Origin: Lota lota
Taxonomy: Eukaryota; Chordata; Actinopteri; Gadiformes; Lotidae
Direction: 5' to 3'
DNA length: 64,000 bases
NCBI GenBank assembly: GCA_026745465.1
Contig: JACYXH010000310.1
Span: forward strand, 6,626,501-6,690,500
The notes beneath the pieces were generated by a model. It did not search any database and was not told the DNA's origin. It saw nothing but the letters and a program-made list of their open reading frames with translations. The position numbers were made by a program, and so were the translations under genes. Shown here one piece after another: positions 1 to 13,379 of the stretch. Each line of letters begins with the position of its first letter. The stretch's first letter is position 1.

Positions 1-2727
1 ATTATTTATTTATTTTAACAGCTGTATACTACTAACCCTGTATGGATGTCATTTGATTGGTATCATTGTTGTATGGCCTGACTCAGGTCACAAACCCTTT
101 ATAAAACACGAACACATACATACAGCATCTAGCATTGTAACTACTAATAGCACTTGCTCTTATTGAAGGGTTCTCTTACGGTGACAGGCATGTATAGTCG
201 GTTCACTTACTGTCTACAAAATATACTAATTGTAAGTCACTTTGGATAAGCCTATTATCTAGTTTGACTGAAAAAATAAGTTATCTTTCAGTCAAAGCAG
301 ATAATTTACATTTATAATTATAATAATACATTTGTACCCTTGTAGTTTAGGGTGAGCATCCATGTTTTTCCGACTTGGTAGCTCGAACGCACGTAGGTCG
401 GAGATGATGCGTTTCCCATTTCCGACATCCCACCGCCAACCATTAACGAATGCCGCATAACACTGCGCGTGTTTGTGATGTTCTTTGCCTGTGTAGTAAA
501 TGAGCTAGTCACGTGACGGTATCGGATCGGCGCATAGACCTGCGTACTCGCCAATACCCGATACTGCATTTTAGGCAGGATCGGAGGCATTTCCGATACT
601 GGTCTCGGTATCGGAACAACTCTACTGTTTTCATTGATTAAGACAACAAAAGAGAGACATTAGAAGCACGCGTCTTAAGGCATGGAATATCCTTATTGCA
701 AACGTAGCAGAATCTGTGTTGTACAGGAAGGAGGGTGCACAGAACTCTAATCATTTTAAATGAAAATAATTGAATTAGAGTTTGCATGATCATGGATGTA
801 ATGCATAGAATTGTCTTTTACAGATTGACTCATAAATCATTCATCATACTGTGGCGATCACGGCCGTGGTTGCCGTGCTCCGTGCCGCAAGGGACCCTGG
901 GAGGGTCGGCAGAAGCCGCACCGCCACCGAGGCAGTCATGGTTGGGGGGCCAAGAAGTGTGTTTTGTTGAGTGTGCGGTGTGTTCAATAAAGGCAACTCT
1001 CAAGGTTGTGCGGTGTATGGGGCACGGGAGTTGTAATTAACCAATACCCTGGGCTCTGGTCTGGGTCCTTCCTTTGCAAAGTTGTTGGACCTGCAAGCCA
1101 ACTAAACTAAACTAAAAAGAAACTGAACTAATCAACACAAAAAATGATGTCAGAAGAGAATTCCTATCACTTGAACACATCAAGCAAAACTGACAGCTCA
1201 TGATCTTAAGCGGTCAACAGACTTCATGCAGAGATGCCGTTTGGGGAGGTTGTAACAGCAAAATGACTTTATTGCGGAGAAGATGAACAAACGCAAACCT
1301 TGCCAAACGTCTTTATATGCACGTTTTGCACCTCAAATATTTTGTCATTTGCTTAAATCTCCCCAGATGAGGAGTGAACACAGCATGGGGGACTGGTATT
1401 GACTACTGTAATATTATGTAATCCAGTAGCGCACTGAGTATAAAACAAGTTTGTCTGCAAAAGACTTCTTTGGTCTCGGCCAGCCAAAATCAATTTATTT
1501 TGAAGTATGCTAACCGGTTTAAGTTTTGACCTATTGCCATTTCTAACCAAGGTTTAACAACCTCTACTGGCCCGTGTAGAAACACAGCTACAAGACAAGC
1601 TGTAGCTGTGTGCAAACCGAGGCAAGTTATGCAATACTACACAGAGAGACCACGCAGCCACCGTAGTTCAGCAAACCCAATGACTGCACACTACATAAAT
1701 CAAGGCAGGGAGTCTACTGGCATCTCTCGCTTCAGACCCATGATTGGAGTAGCCTACATTTATGAATTGTCAACGTGATTACTGGAGAAGAGTTTGCTAA
1801 ACTGAAACTATGACATCACATGAAAATAAATAAAAGACACTTACTCAAAAAAGGCAGAACGAAGAGGAGAGCCCTTACAAGTTGGTTGGGTTTAGCTTTG
1901 AGTTAACTCTTCTGCCCGTGGGGTGGCAAACGGTCCGTCTACACAAGTAGTCTTCTGAAACTCAACCTGGAAGCTCACGTGACTTGGCTATTCCAAGCAG
2001 ACACCCTTATTGCCTCCCTCTCACATGGCGCTCTCTTCTTATATACACCCACAAACACGTACCTGTACACACACGCACATACACGTGTACATAAGCATAC
2101 CTGTTTAAACACATACTTGCAGGCACACACCAGTGCATACAAACATACAGATACCTGCACAAGCATGCACACGCACACACAAGCATTATTTTAATGTGTG
2201 CACCAAAATGATGACTATTTAATTGAGTTGGTGCTTCACACGGGAAAAATATTAAATTCTCAGAGAAGATCCTCAAGAAGCTGCGATTTACGCGACTGCC
2301 CTCTTCACTAACTGCAAGGTAACTCAAGTGGGACAAGATAATTTATTAGTGTTGCTTTGGTCTAGCTGTTAGGCCCAGAAGACCAATATTTTGATTAAAG
2401 ATCATATTGATGCATCTGCTGCCTAATGACCAACGGCCAAAAGGTGAAGCCCACTGAGAAAGAGAAACACACTCAAACACCTGCCTGGCATCCAGGAGAC
2501 AAATCTCTGCAACTTCTCTGGATTTCTTTCCTTCGGTATTTTACCAAAGGATACAAAAGTGATTGCGTTTGATATGCGATTCATATCAAACATTGCTCCA
2601 GTATATTATGCAAGGGAATGTTTGCACAGTTATCTGTTGAATGTAACTGTGCAACAATAGCATGCACCCTGGGAAACCATTTGAATCTTTCTACTCAACC
2701 AACCACACAACCTTTCAAAAACCTCAT
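1..2727. other. left flank without a supported gene
   Basis: AT-rich sequence with an ancient fish SINE tail at about 231-250 (TTGTAAGTCACTTTGGATAA), hAT-like sequence at 320-627, a GC-rich patch with an AATAAA at about 850-1045, and degenerate CA repeats at 2044-2183. If the synj1 inference is right, this and 2938-4100 are its first intron. Confidence 0.4.
320..627 (-). mobile_element. hAT-like element, one terminus preserved
   Basis: Read on the minus strand from 627 the sequence begins CAGTAGAGTTGTTCCGATAC and continues with several GTATCGG/CCGATAC words. That is the terminal pattern of a common teleost hAT-type repeat. An open frame of about 90 codons follows, without a recognised domain. 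The opposite terminus is not seen, so the left edge is approximate. Confidence 0.45.
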
Positions 2728-2735
2728 GAATGCAT

Positions 2736-2929
2736 TAGGGCTGCAACTAACTGTTATTTTCAGTCGATTAACCTACTGATTATTTGTTTGATTATTCATT
2801 TAGTCTATAAAATGTCAAATAGAAAATGCCATCAGAAGTTACCACAGGCCAACATGATCTCATAAATGTGCTTGCTTTATCTGAAAAGCACCCAATTGAA
2901 CTGCAACATTAAGCAGTGTGACAGCCCTA
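2736..2929. mobile_element. short non-autonomous hAT MITE
   Basis: Starts TAGGGCTGCAACTAAC and ends TGTGACAGCCCTA, giving terminal inverted repeats of about 9-12 bp around an AT-rich core. Flanking 8-mers GAATGCAT (2728-2735) and GAAAGCAT (2930-2937) agree at 7 of 8 positions, as expected for an old hAT target-site duplication. It has no coding capacity. Confidence 0.7.
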
Positions 2930-4109
2930 GAAAGCATACAATTCCTTGTAGATGGTATTTTATCATGCCCCTCACAAACCTTTGCCTTTTGCTAGCTTGA
3001 CGTGAAGCGCACTTAGTGGTGGCTCACTTTCAGCAGGCTAAACATAGCCTCACTAGGAATATGAGGTCCTACATTTCATTCTCAGTACACAGTCACAGAG
3101 CACTGTTTAGGCCGACATTATATTTAAAACCGATAGGGTGCATTTAACCGTCCACAAACATTGTGGTTGAATTTGGACAAATCTGGATAAATATTTACTG
3201 TTTTTGGAAAGGCTTGTGACTGGTTTTGGTAACCTTGCCATAAAAGCAGACACTGACCTGTATGTGTGTGCGTGTATGTGTGTACAGAGAATGTCATTCA
3301 ACTGTCATTCAACAGTCTTTCTCTTGCCTAGCGTCTACATTTTGTCCTCTACGAATCTTTTATTTTCTGTGGCCTATAAAATGTTTACATTTCTTTTTAA
3401 CCTTTAGATGTAGAACTAGTAGTATATTGTACGCAGGCCTACCGTCTCTTTTTCTACTGCCAAGCTCTTTTAAAGTGAAGATAGGTGGTTGCAAACTGAT
3501 ATGTCAACAAAGTCATGTCTCAAGTCATGTTTTCATCAATACATTTCATTGTTATTATTATACGGTGCCGTCCTCAACGCTGACATCTGCTTTCTCCAAA
3601 CGGTCCGTCAACAATTGCTGCCAGAGTGACACATTTGACTTTTACAAACACATGGTACTCAACTCAAATATAGACCCAATTACACAAAGAAAAACTATAA
3701 ACTAGTGTGGTTCATTTGTTATCATTCTAACAATAACATCCACAATAAAGTGTCATAAGAAAATGTCCTGGGGACAGCCTTAGCCAATATAGGCCTGTGT
3801 GTTTGAACACATTTTGGATACATTTTCTAGCGGTGCCAGTCCTGCAGGACGAGTAAACGGAGAGCCCAGAGAATCAAACATGTGCCCAGGCGTGCATGTT
3901 GGGACTTAAGGGTAACATTATTTATTGCCTGGTCAAGTTTAACTTTTTTCTTTTTACGATGCATATTTTACGTACAGCATCGTAATATACATTCACCAGC
4001 AGATATTCCAACCTTCTCCGAACTGGAACCATTTAATCCAGGATATCCCAATGGTATAAATTACATGACCAAATAGGAGTTGGTAGTGCTAGTAAGTACA
4101 AATATTTAC

Positions 4110-4300
4110 CTTGCAGAGCGTGAGTGAGATGGGAATCGCCGTTGATCGATATCCGTCCTGCAGCTTAGTAAAACGACTTCGATCTGGGTGATTAGCGATG
4201 CTTCTATTGGATTTAAAGAGTGTAACGAGAGATTGTACTTTTATTTCGCGTTTTCGTGGAGGGGAGGGGAGGGGAGGGGGGGGGGGGGGGAGGCGAGACA
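4110..4300 (-). other. candidate non-coding first exon of the gene downstream of paxbp1 (synj1 by synteny)
   Basis: On the minus strand a GC-richer segment ends in TCTGCAAG followed by the donor GTAAATAT at 4109. Just upstream is a C-rich run (G-run on the plus strand, 4258-4291) and CCAAT-like text (ATCCAATAG). No ATG in good context precedes the donor, so it would be a 5' UTR exon whose coding exons lie off the left edge. In mammals SYNJ1 lies directly downstream of PAXBP1 in the same orientation. The exon structure is seen; the gene name is inference. Confidence 0.3.
4258..4293 (+). repeat. G-run / potential G-quadruplex
   Basis: Three GGGGA units lead into an uninterrupted G run of about 14. 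Four or more G tracts with one-base spacers fit a G-quadruplex. It sits within the candidate promoter described at 4110-4300. Confidence 0.7.
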
Positions 4301-4639
4301 CACAAACCTTCAGCTCCACCCACTTTTTACTATGAAGGCATTTTCTACTGCTCATCTGCGAAGCGGTGGGGTAACGGTGTCGTCGACAAGCAAAAAAACA
4401 ATAATTAGAAAATGTTATAGGCCTAAGTTAAAGAAAACAATTAGCAATTTTCCATAATTGCAAACTGTTTTTAAATTGTTTATGGTTGTAGTTTGTGTAA
4501 CCCATGATTTGTTTGTTTTATTGACCACATTTCCACATATTTAAATTGTACATTCATCTTATAATGTGAATGTATCGGGCAGCGGGCCTATAACCTATCC
4601 TTCGAAGAGCACAAATAAACATACATTTTAAGATCCATA

Positions 4640-5229
4640 AAACTTGTGATATCCACATTTTATTCACAGGCAAATAAAAGTCAAACAAAAGAGTACAAAG
4701 CTGAAGGATGAAAATTACATAAACCCCAAAAACGGTGTCCACAGTGTAACTCCATTGTCCTGTAATTGTCTCTGTAATTACAAGCAGATGAGATGGTCTA
4801 GCCTTCCTCTGTTGGCACATATGGAAAAAGTAGGCAAGACCCATGGAGCTTGCATTGATTCGCATTTGTACAGCCAGCACAAGTGGCGCGTTAATGTAAT
4901 GCATCTAAAAGAGTAGTTCTGAAGAATCCACGAGGGTAACAAATGCAGTAGGATTTCATGGATATTATTTAGTTTTTTCCATGTTTGGGGTTATGTAGTC
5001 AAGTCTTTCAACAAATACTCTCTTTGAAGTGAACCCAAAAACTAGAAGATCTCAGATAAAAATGAGTCTTAATCCAAAAGGACACACTCTCATGCCCCTC
5101 CCTCCCCTTCACACAATGTACAATTATTCACACCATTTACATCAATGTTCGTCGTTGGTTTACACTTCCTTTAATTAAGGATTAGGTGCTCCCAATGCCT
5201 AGAAGTAGGGATCTGTGAGCGATCCTCGA
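4640..5229 (-). other. paxbp1 3' untranslated region with two candidate poly(A) signals
   Basis: Downstream of the TAG the first candidate is ATTAAA (minus strand, plus coordinates 5170-5175), about 55 nt after the stop. A canonical AATAAA lies at 4659-4664. The second would give a 3' UTR of roughly 0.6 kb. No coding exon is seen here; open frames in this interval are short and look random. Confidence 0.5.
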
Positions 5230-6053
5230 CTACTTGGCTTCCAGCAAAGGTTTGATGTCCTTAATGCCGTGTTCCGTTGCCACGGTGATGATGTGGTCCA
5301 GTGCATTCATCTGTCCCAGCATCTTCACCACCTCTTTGATCTGATCCCTGTGGAAACGGGAAAAGTCACATTTAGATCCGGTAACACCCAGGAAACAGTC
5401 CCATTTAGAGTCAGTACCCCCGGGGAATAGTCTAATTTAGAATCCTTTACACCCAGTCCCATTAGAGTCAATTACAAAAAACATAAAAAACGTGATACAC
5501 GCAGCCTTGGTTGCAACCACGGCAGAAACCATGGCCGTAATTATGACTACAACCATGACTGCTACTATGGCTGTGACCTGTAGGATTTACTGATTGTACA
5601 TGGGTGGTCGTCGTCCTCCTCAGAAAATGTCATCATACTAATAAAAAATGGTTTAAGTGTAAAAAGGTGGCTGTGTGAGGCTACTGCAGACCCACGCACT
5701 CCCAGTCAAAGTATGGAGTTAGCCCTCCTCTAAAGTGTGTTTTCTGCCAGCCCTGTGTAGGAGCCCCTTACTTGAGTGCCCGGCGCTCCAGGTCCGATGC
5801 GGCCAGGCTGCTGCGGTACAGCGTGCTGGCCACGTGAGTCAGGTAGCGGCACAGTGGCTCCAGCTGAGGCAGCGTCTTCTGGCCAGACATCCCGGAGAAC
5901 CACTGGGCAGGGAAACACAGCACCACCTGGAGGGAAAAAACCCAAGTGTGGAGGTAAGACACTAGATCAATGTTAGGTTTGGGGCCTGATGTGCAGATGC
6001 AGTCACGGGAGACTGCTGGTTTATAAAATATGGTTATTTGATGGTGCATTTTT

Positions 6054-6087
<34 letters not shown>

Positions 6088-9000
6088 TTTTTTTAAAATC
6101 TTATAAATAGGTGCTGTCCATATAAACACACTGCCTAAGGACTCATACCCACAAGCAAACTATGACCAACTAACTATTGTGGCGTGATTCTCACAAATAC
6201 TAGGGTTTGAGCGATGCAGATTCAAGCTGAAGTCAACAGCAAAAATCTACGGACTACGCTACCTGCTGGCACTTGAGCACGCTGTCGTCGGTGGAGTCTG
6301 TGGTCTGCAGAGCAGAGAGGATGTAGCGGTTCAACGTGCTGTCCAGGGCGAGCTCTCGCACGCACGAGCTGGAGAGGATGCCCTCAAACTGCAGGATGTT
6401 GCCAAGGAGCTACAACAACAAATAGGAACAGGTTGCTGTTGCTAGTCGGATCAATGCTACAAAACCAAATTGAGTCATAAAGAACCATGCTAGCAGGTTC
6501 AACAGCTACAAAACAAAGGAAATATGACAAGTCAATGAGCAATATGCTAGCGGGCTCAATGGCTACTAAAACAAAGGGAATACAGCGGTCACAGCGCTAT
6601 GCTAGCAGGTTATTTGTATTATAATAGGAGCTTGTGTAATGCTTGCATCCGTACCTTTACACAGGACCAGAACTGTCTCTCGTAGAATAAGTAGGGACCA
6701 CCATTCTTGTTCTCTAGGACACTGCCGAAATAAGTTAACAATAATTAGTACATGCCTCTTACCAAAAAATACATTGTTGACAGATTGAAGACACACAGGT
6801 AGGGGTTTGGGGTCTTGCTCAAGAATGTGGATCACTAGGATTCAAACCAAGAGGTCTGCATGACTTACTTCTTAGGATAGAGAGGCAGGAAGACGTCTTC
6901 ATCCAGGGAGCGTCGGGTCCTGAGGAGCACAGCCTTCAGGAGCTCCTGCAGGAGAAACAAACGGGTCTCTGTTATTATGGTACAGCATTAGACCAATCTC
7001 TCGAATCCCCTCCGACAAAACCCTTTCTCAAACACTTGCTTTTATGTGACCTCTTGTAAAAAAGATTTTCAACTCATTTATTCACCAGATTCTGTCAAGG
7101 TTGTATATTTATTATTTATTCATAAGCCATCATTCGATAATAAAATGTTAACTATGTTTTAAACCAACTGTCGCCATACAAATACAGTTCATAACTACCA
7201 CTATGGTTCTTCTAATGGCGTGTGCAGTACCTCGGTGTAGTGGTTGTCCCCGTGCAGCACCGTGGGGTAGCTCCTGATCAGCCTGCGTATGAAGCCCACC
7301 AGCCTGGCTGTCTGGCTGCTGGACAGGGGGTCCCACACCTGCTCCGCCAACACTGGAACACATCCCCACCAAAGGCCCACTATGTTATCCTTCAGCTCAG
7401 ATGCTCCATGATGAACAAACAACTTGAGTCTCCAGGGCTGGGCTCCAAGAGTGTTCTTTTATTTATTTATTTATTATATATCTTTATTTTATTCCCCATT
7501 AAGTAGATAGTGGACAGTTCAGTGAAGCATTTTGATCATAGGGCTTAAATCCTGTCCCAATTCCCCTCTCTAAACCCTACTATTCCACACTACTACACTG
7601 TTATGTGCGCTTCTGCTATAATTTCTATAATGAAGTGCCATATTGGGCCTTCAGATAGCCCTATGAACAATGGCTGCCAGAGTAAAGAGCACAAAGGTAA
7701 TAATATCTTAGCATTCTGTTGGATTGGTTGAAATGTCTTGCATTTCTTATAAATGTCATATATGTTCACGCTTTACGATGTCGGCATGGCCTCGGAACGG
7801 AGTTGGAGGGTGCGGGGAAGGTAATGGTTCGGGGCTAAGAGGACATTGAACAGGTGTGTATGGGAGAGGGGGTGCTTACCAGACAGCTTGGAGATCAGCA
7901 CCTTCTCCACGATGGCGGGCAGCAGGTTGACGTCCACGTCTCCGGCACGCAGGGCCCCCTGCTCCTCGCAGCCGTAGAACAGCAGAGACTCAAACCACAG
8001 CATGTACTCAAAGTTGGCACACTCCGCCTGCCAGGAAAATCAGGTTACATTATTAAAACATATTTCAAACATATTTAGGCAGCATCAACAGAGATAGTCT
8101 TCTGCTAAGCGCGTTTGACTCCCAACCAAAAGGTTCAGAGTTCAAACCCCAATCTAACAAACTCAACAGCGAGATAAAAACGTACGCTAAATGACATCCT
8201 TTTTTTTTTTTTTGCTCAGCTGGTACAGCACTGCCAGAGTAAGGGGTTAGAATCCCACTGCTGCGACCCATGCCAACCACAGAGTATTGTAATGCGTGCA
8301 TTTATAGTTAGATGACCTACTGACCTCTAGGGGGCTCCAGGTTATGAGCTGCAGTCGGACCAGCGGGTTGAAGAGTTTGGGGAGACACAAGCCGATGTAG
8401 GCCTCTCTGTAACACTGGACATAGTCCCGCCTCCACACCTCGAAGCGCGCCTTGATGCAGTCCAGGGAGTGGAAGTCTTCCACTACGTCCTCAAACACCT
8501 TCTTACATTCCCGCACAATACGATCTGAGGACCACAAAGAGGAAGAGATCAGTGTTTTTTAGCCATCATTCATGCAACATATTGCAATCAGACTTTCTTC
8601 AAGATTTCCTCCTTCAAGGATCCAGAAGGAAATTATTCTCCCTATGATTCTCAATATAAGATACTGACAACTGCAAGACACGGCTGAAAATATACTTCTC
8701 TCCATAGTAACACAACTATCACTAACACAGGTTCAAAAGGAGTCTACTATTATTTAACTCTGCGGGGATCGTGGGCCTGCTGGCACCACTTGGCGGCTGA
8801 ATCAAGTAGGCGCGACGTGACATGACGCACCTCTCTCCATGTCGAAGCTGGTGATGTCGGTGGACGTCTCCTCGTCGTCGGAGGACAGACCTTCTCGATG
8901 CTCCGCCCTCTTTCCGTTCTGCTCCCGGGCCTGCCGCCTGCGAGTCCTGTGATGTCACACGCCGTTACAACGTTAAGACACCACCACAGCTACCGGCCCC

Positions 9001-12000
9001 AAATGACTTAGTATTCTGAACCATTTTCATCAACATTGGAGAGACAGGTTTTAAAAGGTATATATTTGTATAGATGAATTTGAAGAGTGACATTTTGATC
9101 GATGTAATTCGGAAAGAGATTTGGATGGATGGATTTGAAGAGACAGATTTGGATAGCGATGGGCGAAGCGATATCATTGGGGAGACGGCGTCTAGATCAT
9201 GCCAGGTCTCAGATGACGGGCGGACCACCTACCGGCGCGCCTCTCGCTCGGCTATCCTGCGCTGGCGTGCGTGCTCCTGGTAGGCAGTGCGGTCCCTGCC
9301 GAACGAGTCGAGGCTGGGGGCCATGACGGCTTTGCCTGGAAGAGACAAGTGCCACGTTACAATCACAGAGAATGGGCAGGGGTGAGCCACATACCACTAA
9401 TCACTACTCTAGATCATTAGACCTGATTATAGAGCTCATTAGACCCAATTACAGAGACACACACAGGCGCTTGGCAGATCGCCAATATATTAATATTATC
9501 AACGTTTTGACTTCTGGAGCATTGGCTAATACCCCGTTCCCTCCCTCCCCCATACATACACACACACCTTATTCAAGTGCTGACATAGTCTTAAGTCTAT
9601 GTACTTGAAGGGACTTACCTGGCGACCGCTTGCAACAGGTTAAAGTCAATGCAACAGTAATGTCACACCGATAACACATCACTCTCTAGTCATGTGTGTC
9701 AGGAGACTACTAGCTACGGCCTCCGAGATACGTGTAGCTCAGATACACAAGGAACACTAGCAGCTTCTCTCTTCGCCCCCCCCCCCCCCCCATCTCTCTC
9801 ACCACACACACACAGACTCACACTCTCACATTCAGAAACACCGGCGACATTGTACACATGGGGTAAATCTAAGTTAGATGGGCGCCAATAGACTATTATC
9901 ACACACACACACACACATACACACACACAGCGAACCAACGAGGTCGTTATGAGCAATAAAAACCTTCAAGATGGACTGACTTGAAAGGCTTGCAAACTCC
10001 GCCGATTCATCTTTTATATCATCCTGTCTTCTCTGGACGAGGCGCGCGGCCCGTTGCCTTAGTAACTGGTGCATGGCCGACTCCAGCTCCAGGATGGTGG
10101 GCACCTGAAACATATGATGCCTTTTGTGACCTCTGAGCAATACATAGGCGGGACTTCCGAGCCAGGGGGAATGTCAAGATTGGTGGAGGCTGGATGGACA
10201 TAAGGCATGTCCTATTACTGGACACCATCTACCGGTGGATCTTTAATTCAGTCAAGCTCTTGGTTATGACCCAAGATAAATGACGCCCGTGTACAAAGGG
10301 ATCACCACCAAAAAGACTACAACACACGTCTCATATCCTGCTTGGATTAAGATGAACAGTAGTTAGAAGAAGCTTGTGTAACAGCCAGCAGTCAGTTCCT
10401 GTGTTTCACCACAGAACTGTCCAAACCAACCAAAGAAAAGAGCGACCCTAAAAATAGGCATGTTAGTTGTTTTGGTGTGGTTGATGACCGTGCACAACTA
10501 TTGAGAATGACCATGCAAAAATAACAGGTGTAACACTACACCCGCCAATGACGTTAACGCATCTCTTAATAGGCCACTTCTATTAAACTGCAGCAGTAGC
10601 AATAAATACTACTTATAGCACAAGTCATACTGGCTCTTCTATTAACATAGAAGTGCAAGCCCATTAATTTACATTACATACCAATTCACTATTTCTTTAT
10701 TTCATTTTTCATGAATGTAAAAAAAAGCTAGCTGAAAACCAAAGAAGAGATGAACCTCAGAATTATCATTATCACCCAGAATGTTTTTCTGTGCCAAATA
10801 TCATAAGCCACCCTTGTTGTTGCTACGACACCTACAATTTATAATACAAATATTAAAACATGTGCTGTTGTCATGAATTGTGTATTCATTGTTTTTAATG
10901 TGTGGATTGCCATTAGGTTTCCCTGAAGCCTTCAAGTGGCACTGTAAGTGACCAATTAAAACGATTTATAAAACATTAGCAGGCACCTCTGCCCTAGACT
11001 GGTGCAGTTCACAGTGTCAATGAAACGGGGTGAAATCTCAACGTGTCACCTTTACAAGACATACAAAAACACAGCTAAAAAAAACTAAAAAGGAGGGGAA
11101 ACTCAAAACGGCGGCGAACTCATCCCTTACCTTTTCACCGAAACACTCAAGCAAGTCTCCAACATACCCTCGCATCTCTTGCAAGAATTTATATTGTTCT
11201 GCATTGTCATTGGATGAGCCCTCCAGGCGGTGTATGGCCGACTCGGAGGCGGTGAGCTCATCGACGATCTGATCGTAGCGCTTGGCGTTAGCCTCGTGGC
11301 CCGCGCGCATTTGGCCCAGCCTGTGGACACGCACACACATACGGAGAAAAGACAGCGTGTGTCAGGTCACGGCTCAACTCGATAGTGCTCTAGCCACGCG
11401 GACGGTAGTCTTACACCTTGGAGCGACGCAGGCTCCACTCCAACCTGCAGGCCTATGCTATCTAAATTTGATTCCCGCTGGTTTCAACCCAATATGTCTT
11501 TACTGTCCTGTCCATATAGGGCAAAATAAATGAAAACCAAACACTTTGTCTCAGTAATGCTAATTTGTCCTCGAACAGGGTCAGAGCAGATTTAAGGGCC
11601 TCTCTCTTCCCTAAGTAGTGGTTTGCTTGCTTAACAGGGAGGGTGGTCAGAATAGTCTGGTGGTTCTGTCTGTTTGACTCCCAGACAAAAGGTTCGGCCT
11701 TTGTAACCCAATGTCCTCTGTCTAGCCTTAAGCAGGATGTGTTAACAAACCCTCCCTGCTCCTTAGTGATATGGCTCTACTAAAGGGTGATTACTGGTGT
11801 CGTCGTGCCTGCCGCTCTACCTACCTGTCACGTAGGCGTTTCTTTACCAGATCGGAGGAGACCGGGGCCAGTTCCGCACCGGGGGAGCTGTAGGGGACGG
11901 GCCTGTTGTCTAGGTGGGGCGGGGCCACGGCGGCGGGGGTCACGGTGCTGTAGGTGTAGGGCATGCTGTAGGAGGCCCCGTAGGGCTGTGTCTCGTAGCT

Positions 12001-12412
12001 GTTCTGGTAGTAGGCCGTGTTGTCCTCTGGAGGGTTGCTCTGCACCTGGGGACACACCAGACCAGACCATCAGTGGGGGAGTGTGTTGTGAGGGAGAGAG
12101 AGAGAGAGAGAGAGAATTAACGAGTACCTGAGAATTTGCGGTGTGTGGAGTGAGTGAGAGAGTAAGAAAGCGTGTTAGGAGTGAATGAGAAGGAGTGTGT
12201 GTGTGTGAATATGAGTGTGTATGTTGTGAATGAGTGAGTGAATTAGACAGTGTTGGAAGTGAAAGAGTAAGAGCAAGAGTGGGTTTGAGTGTGGGGCCCA
12301 CCTGTGGTATGCTGATCCCCTTCCTGATCTGCTCCTGCTCCCAGCGGCTCAGCTCCTCGTCGTGGCCGGCATCCAGACCCTCGTCATCACTGCCCTCGAT
12401 GCCTGGCAGAGA

Positions 12413-12445
<33 letters not shown>

Positions 12446-13339
12446 AAATGAAGGAGATCGCTTTCCCAGAGAGTTGCACATCCAACACTGCTCGTCTTCT
12501 GTGCCAATTCTCCATCATAGCCAAGCCGTGTTTGCCAGAATGACTCCAACATGGCCAGCAGGGATGGGGACAAAACACGCACAATAAGTTGATCGTGGTA
12601 TTATCGTTATTATAGTGAATCTGGATAATCGTGAATATCTTCACGGTTGTGACTTGAAAAAGCTGTCTAACTCACAAACATACATAGGGTTGGGTACCGA
12701 ACTCTGTACTTTCATGCTACCGACCCAATTACATCGGTACTACCGAGTATCTATTCAAGTTAAATCAATCAGTACCAAATTATGATAACTGAAAGACTGA
12801 GAGCGCAACTGGTGGGTGAAAGAGTATGCTTCAATATACGTTAGAGAGATAGAAAGAGTGTGCGACCACGTCGGAACTCCTTCAAGTGGTTGTTTACACT
12901 TTTCCAAACTGGACGCAGACATCGACGCAGGCAACGCTCCCTGAAATAGTTGTAAAGTGAAATGCAAAGCTGACCAGGAAAACACGTACAACCGGAGTAA
13001 AACACTTGGTCAAACACAACATATATCTAAAAGCAGTTTTGATAGCCCCGCAGCTAACGTTAGCACGCCTGCAGCAGGCACCAAAGAAGTTAAACCCTCC
13101 GTGATTGAGGAATCGACCACTTCAGCTGTATCTTCAGATAATTAATGAGCTAGTTGGATAAGTTGTTGTTAGAGAAAAATGGGCTTTTTTCGCTTTATTG
13201 GTTGACGTTAGCTTAGCATGTTTTGGTATTTTCGAAACCTTGCATACTATTTATGGGGGAAATTTACAATATGGGACAACGAATTACCTAGACACACACA
13301 ATTCAATTTAAGTAGCATAAGGTTTCACTTTGCTAGGTG

Positions 13340-13379
<40 letters not shown>

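Noticed and set aside
850-1110. GC-rich segment starting TGTGGCGATC with an AATAAA, considered as a solo LTR
   Set aside because: No TG...CA end pair and no flanking duplication could be found.
11828-12481. 217-codon minus-strand frame across paxbp1 exons 5 and 6
   Set aside because: It reads exon 5, then intron 5, then exon 6 in the wrong frame; the spliced model explains the locus.
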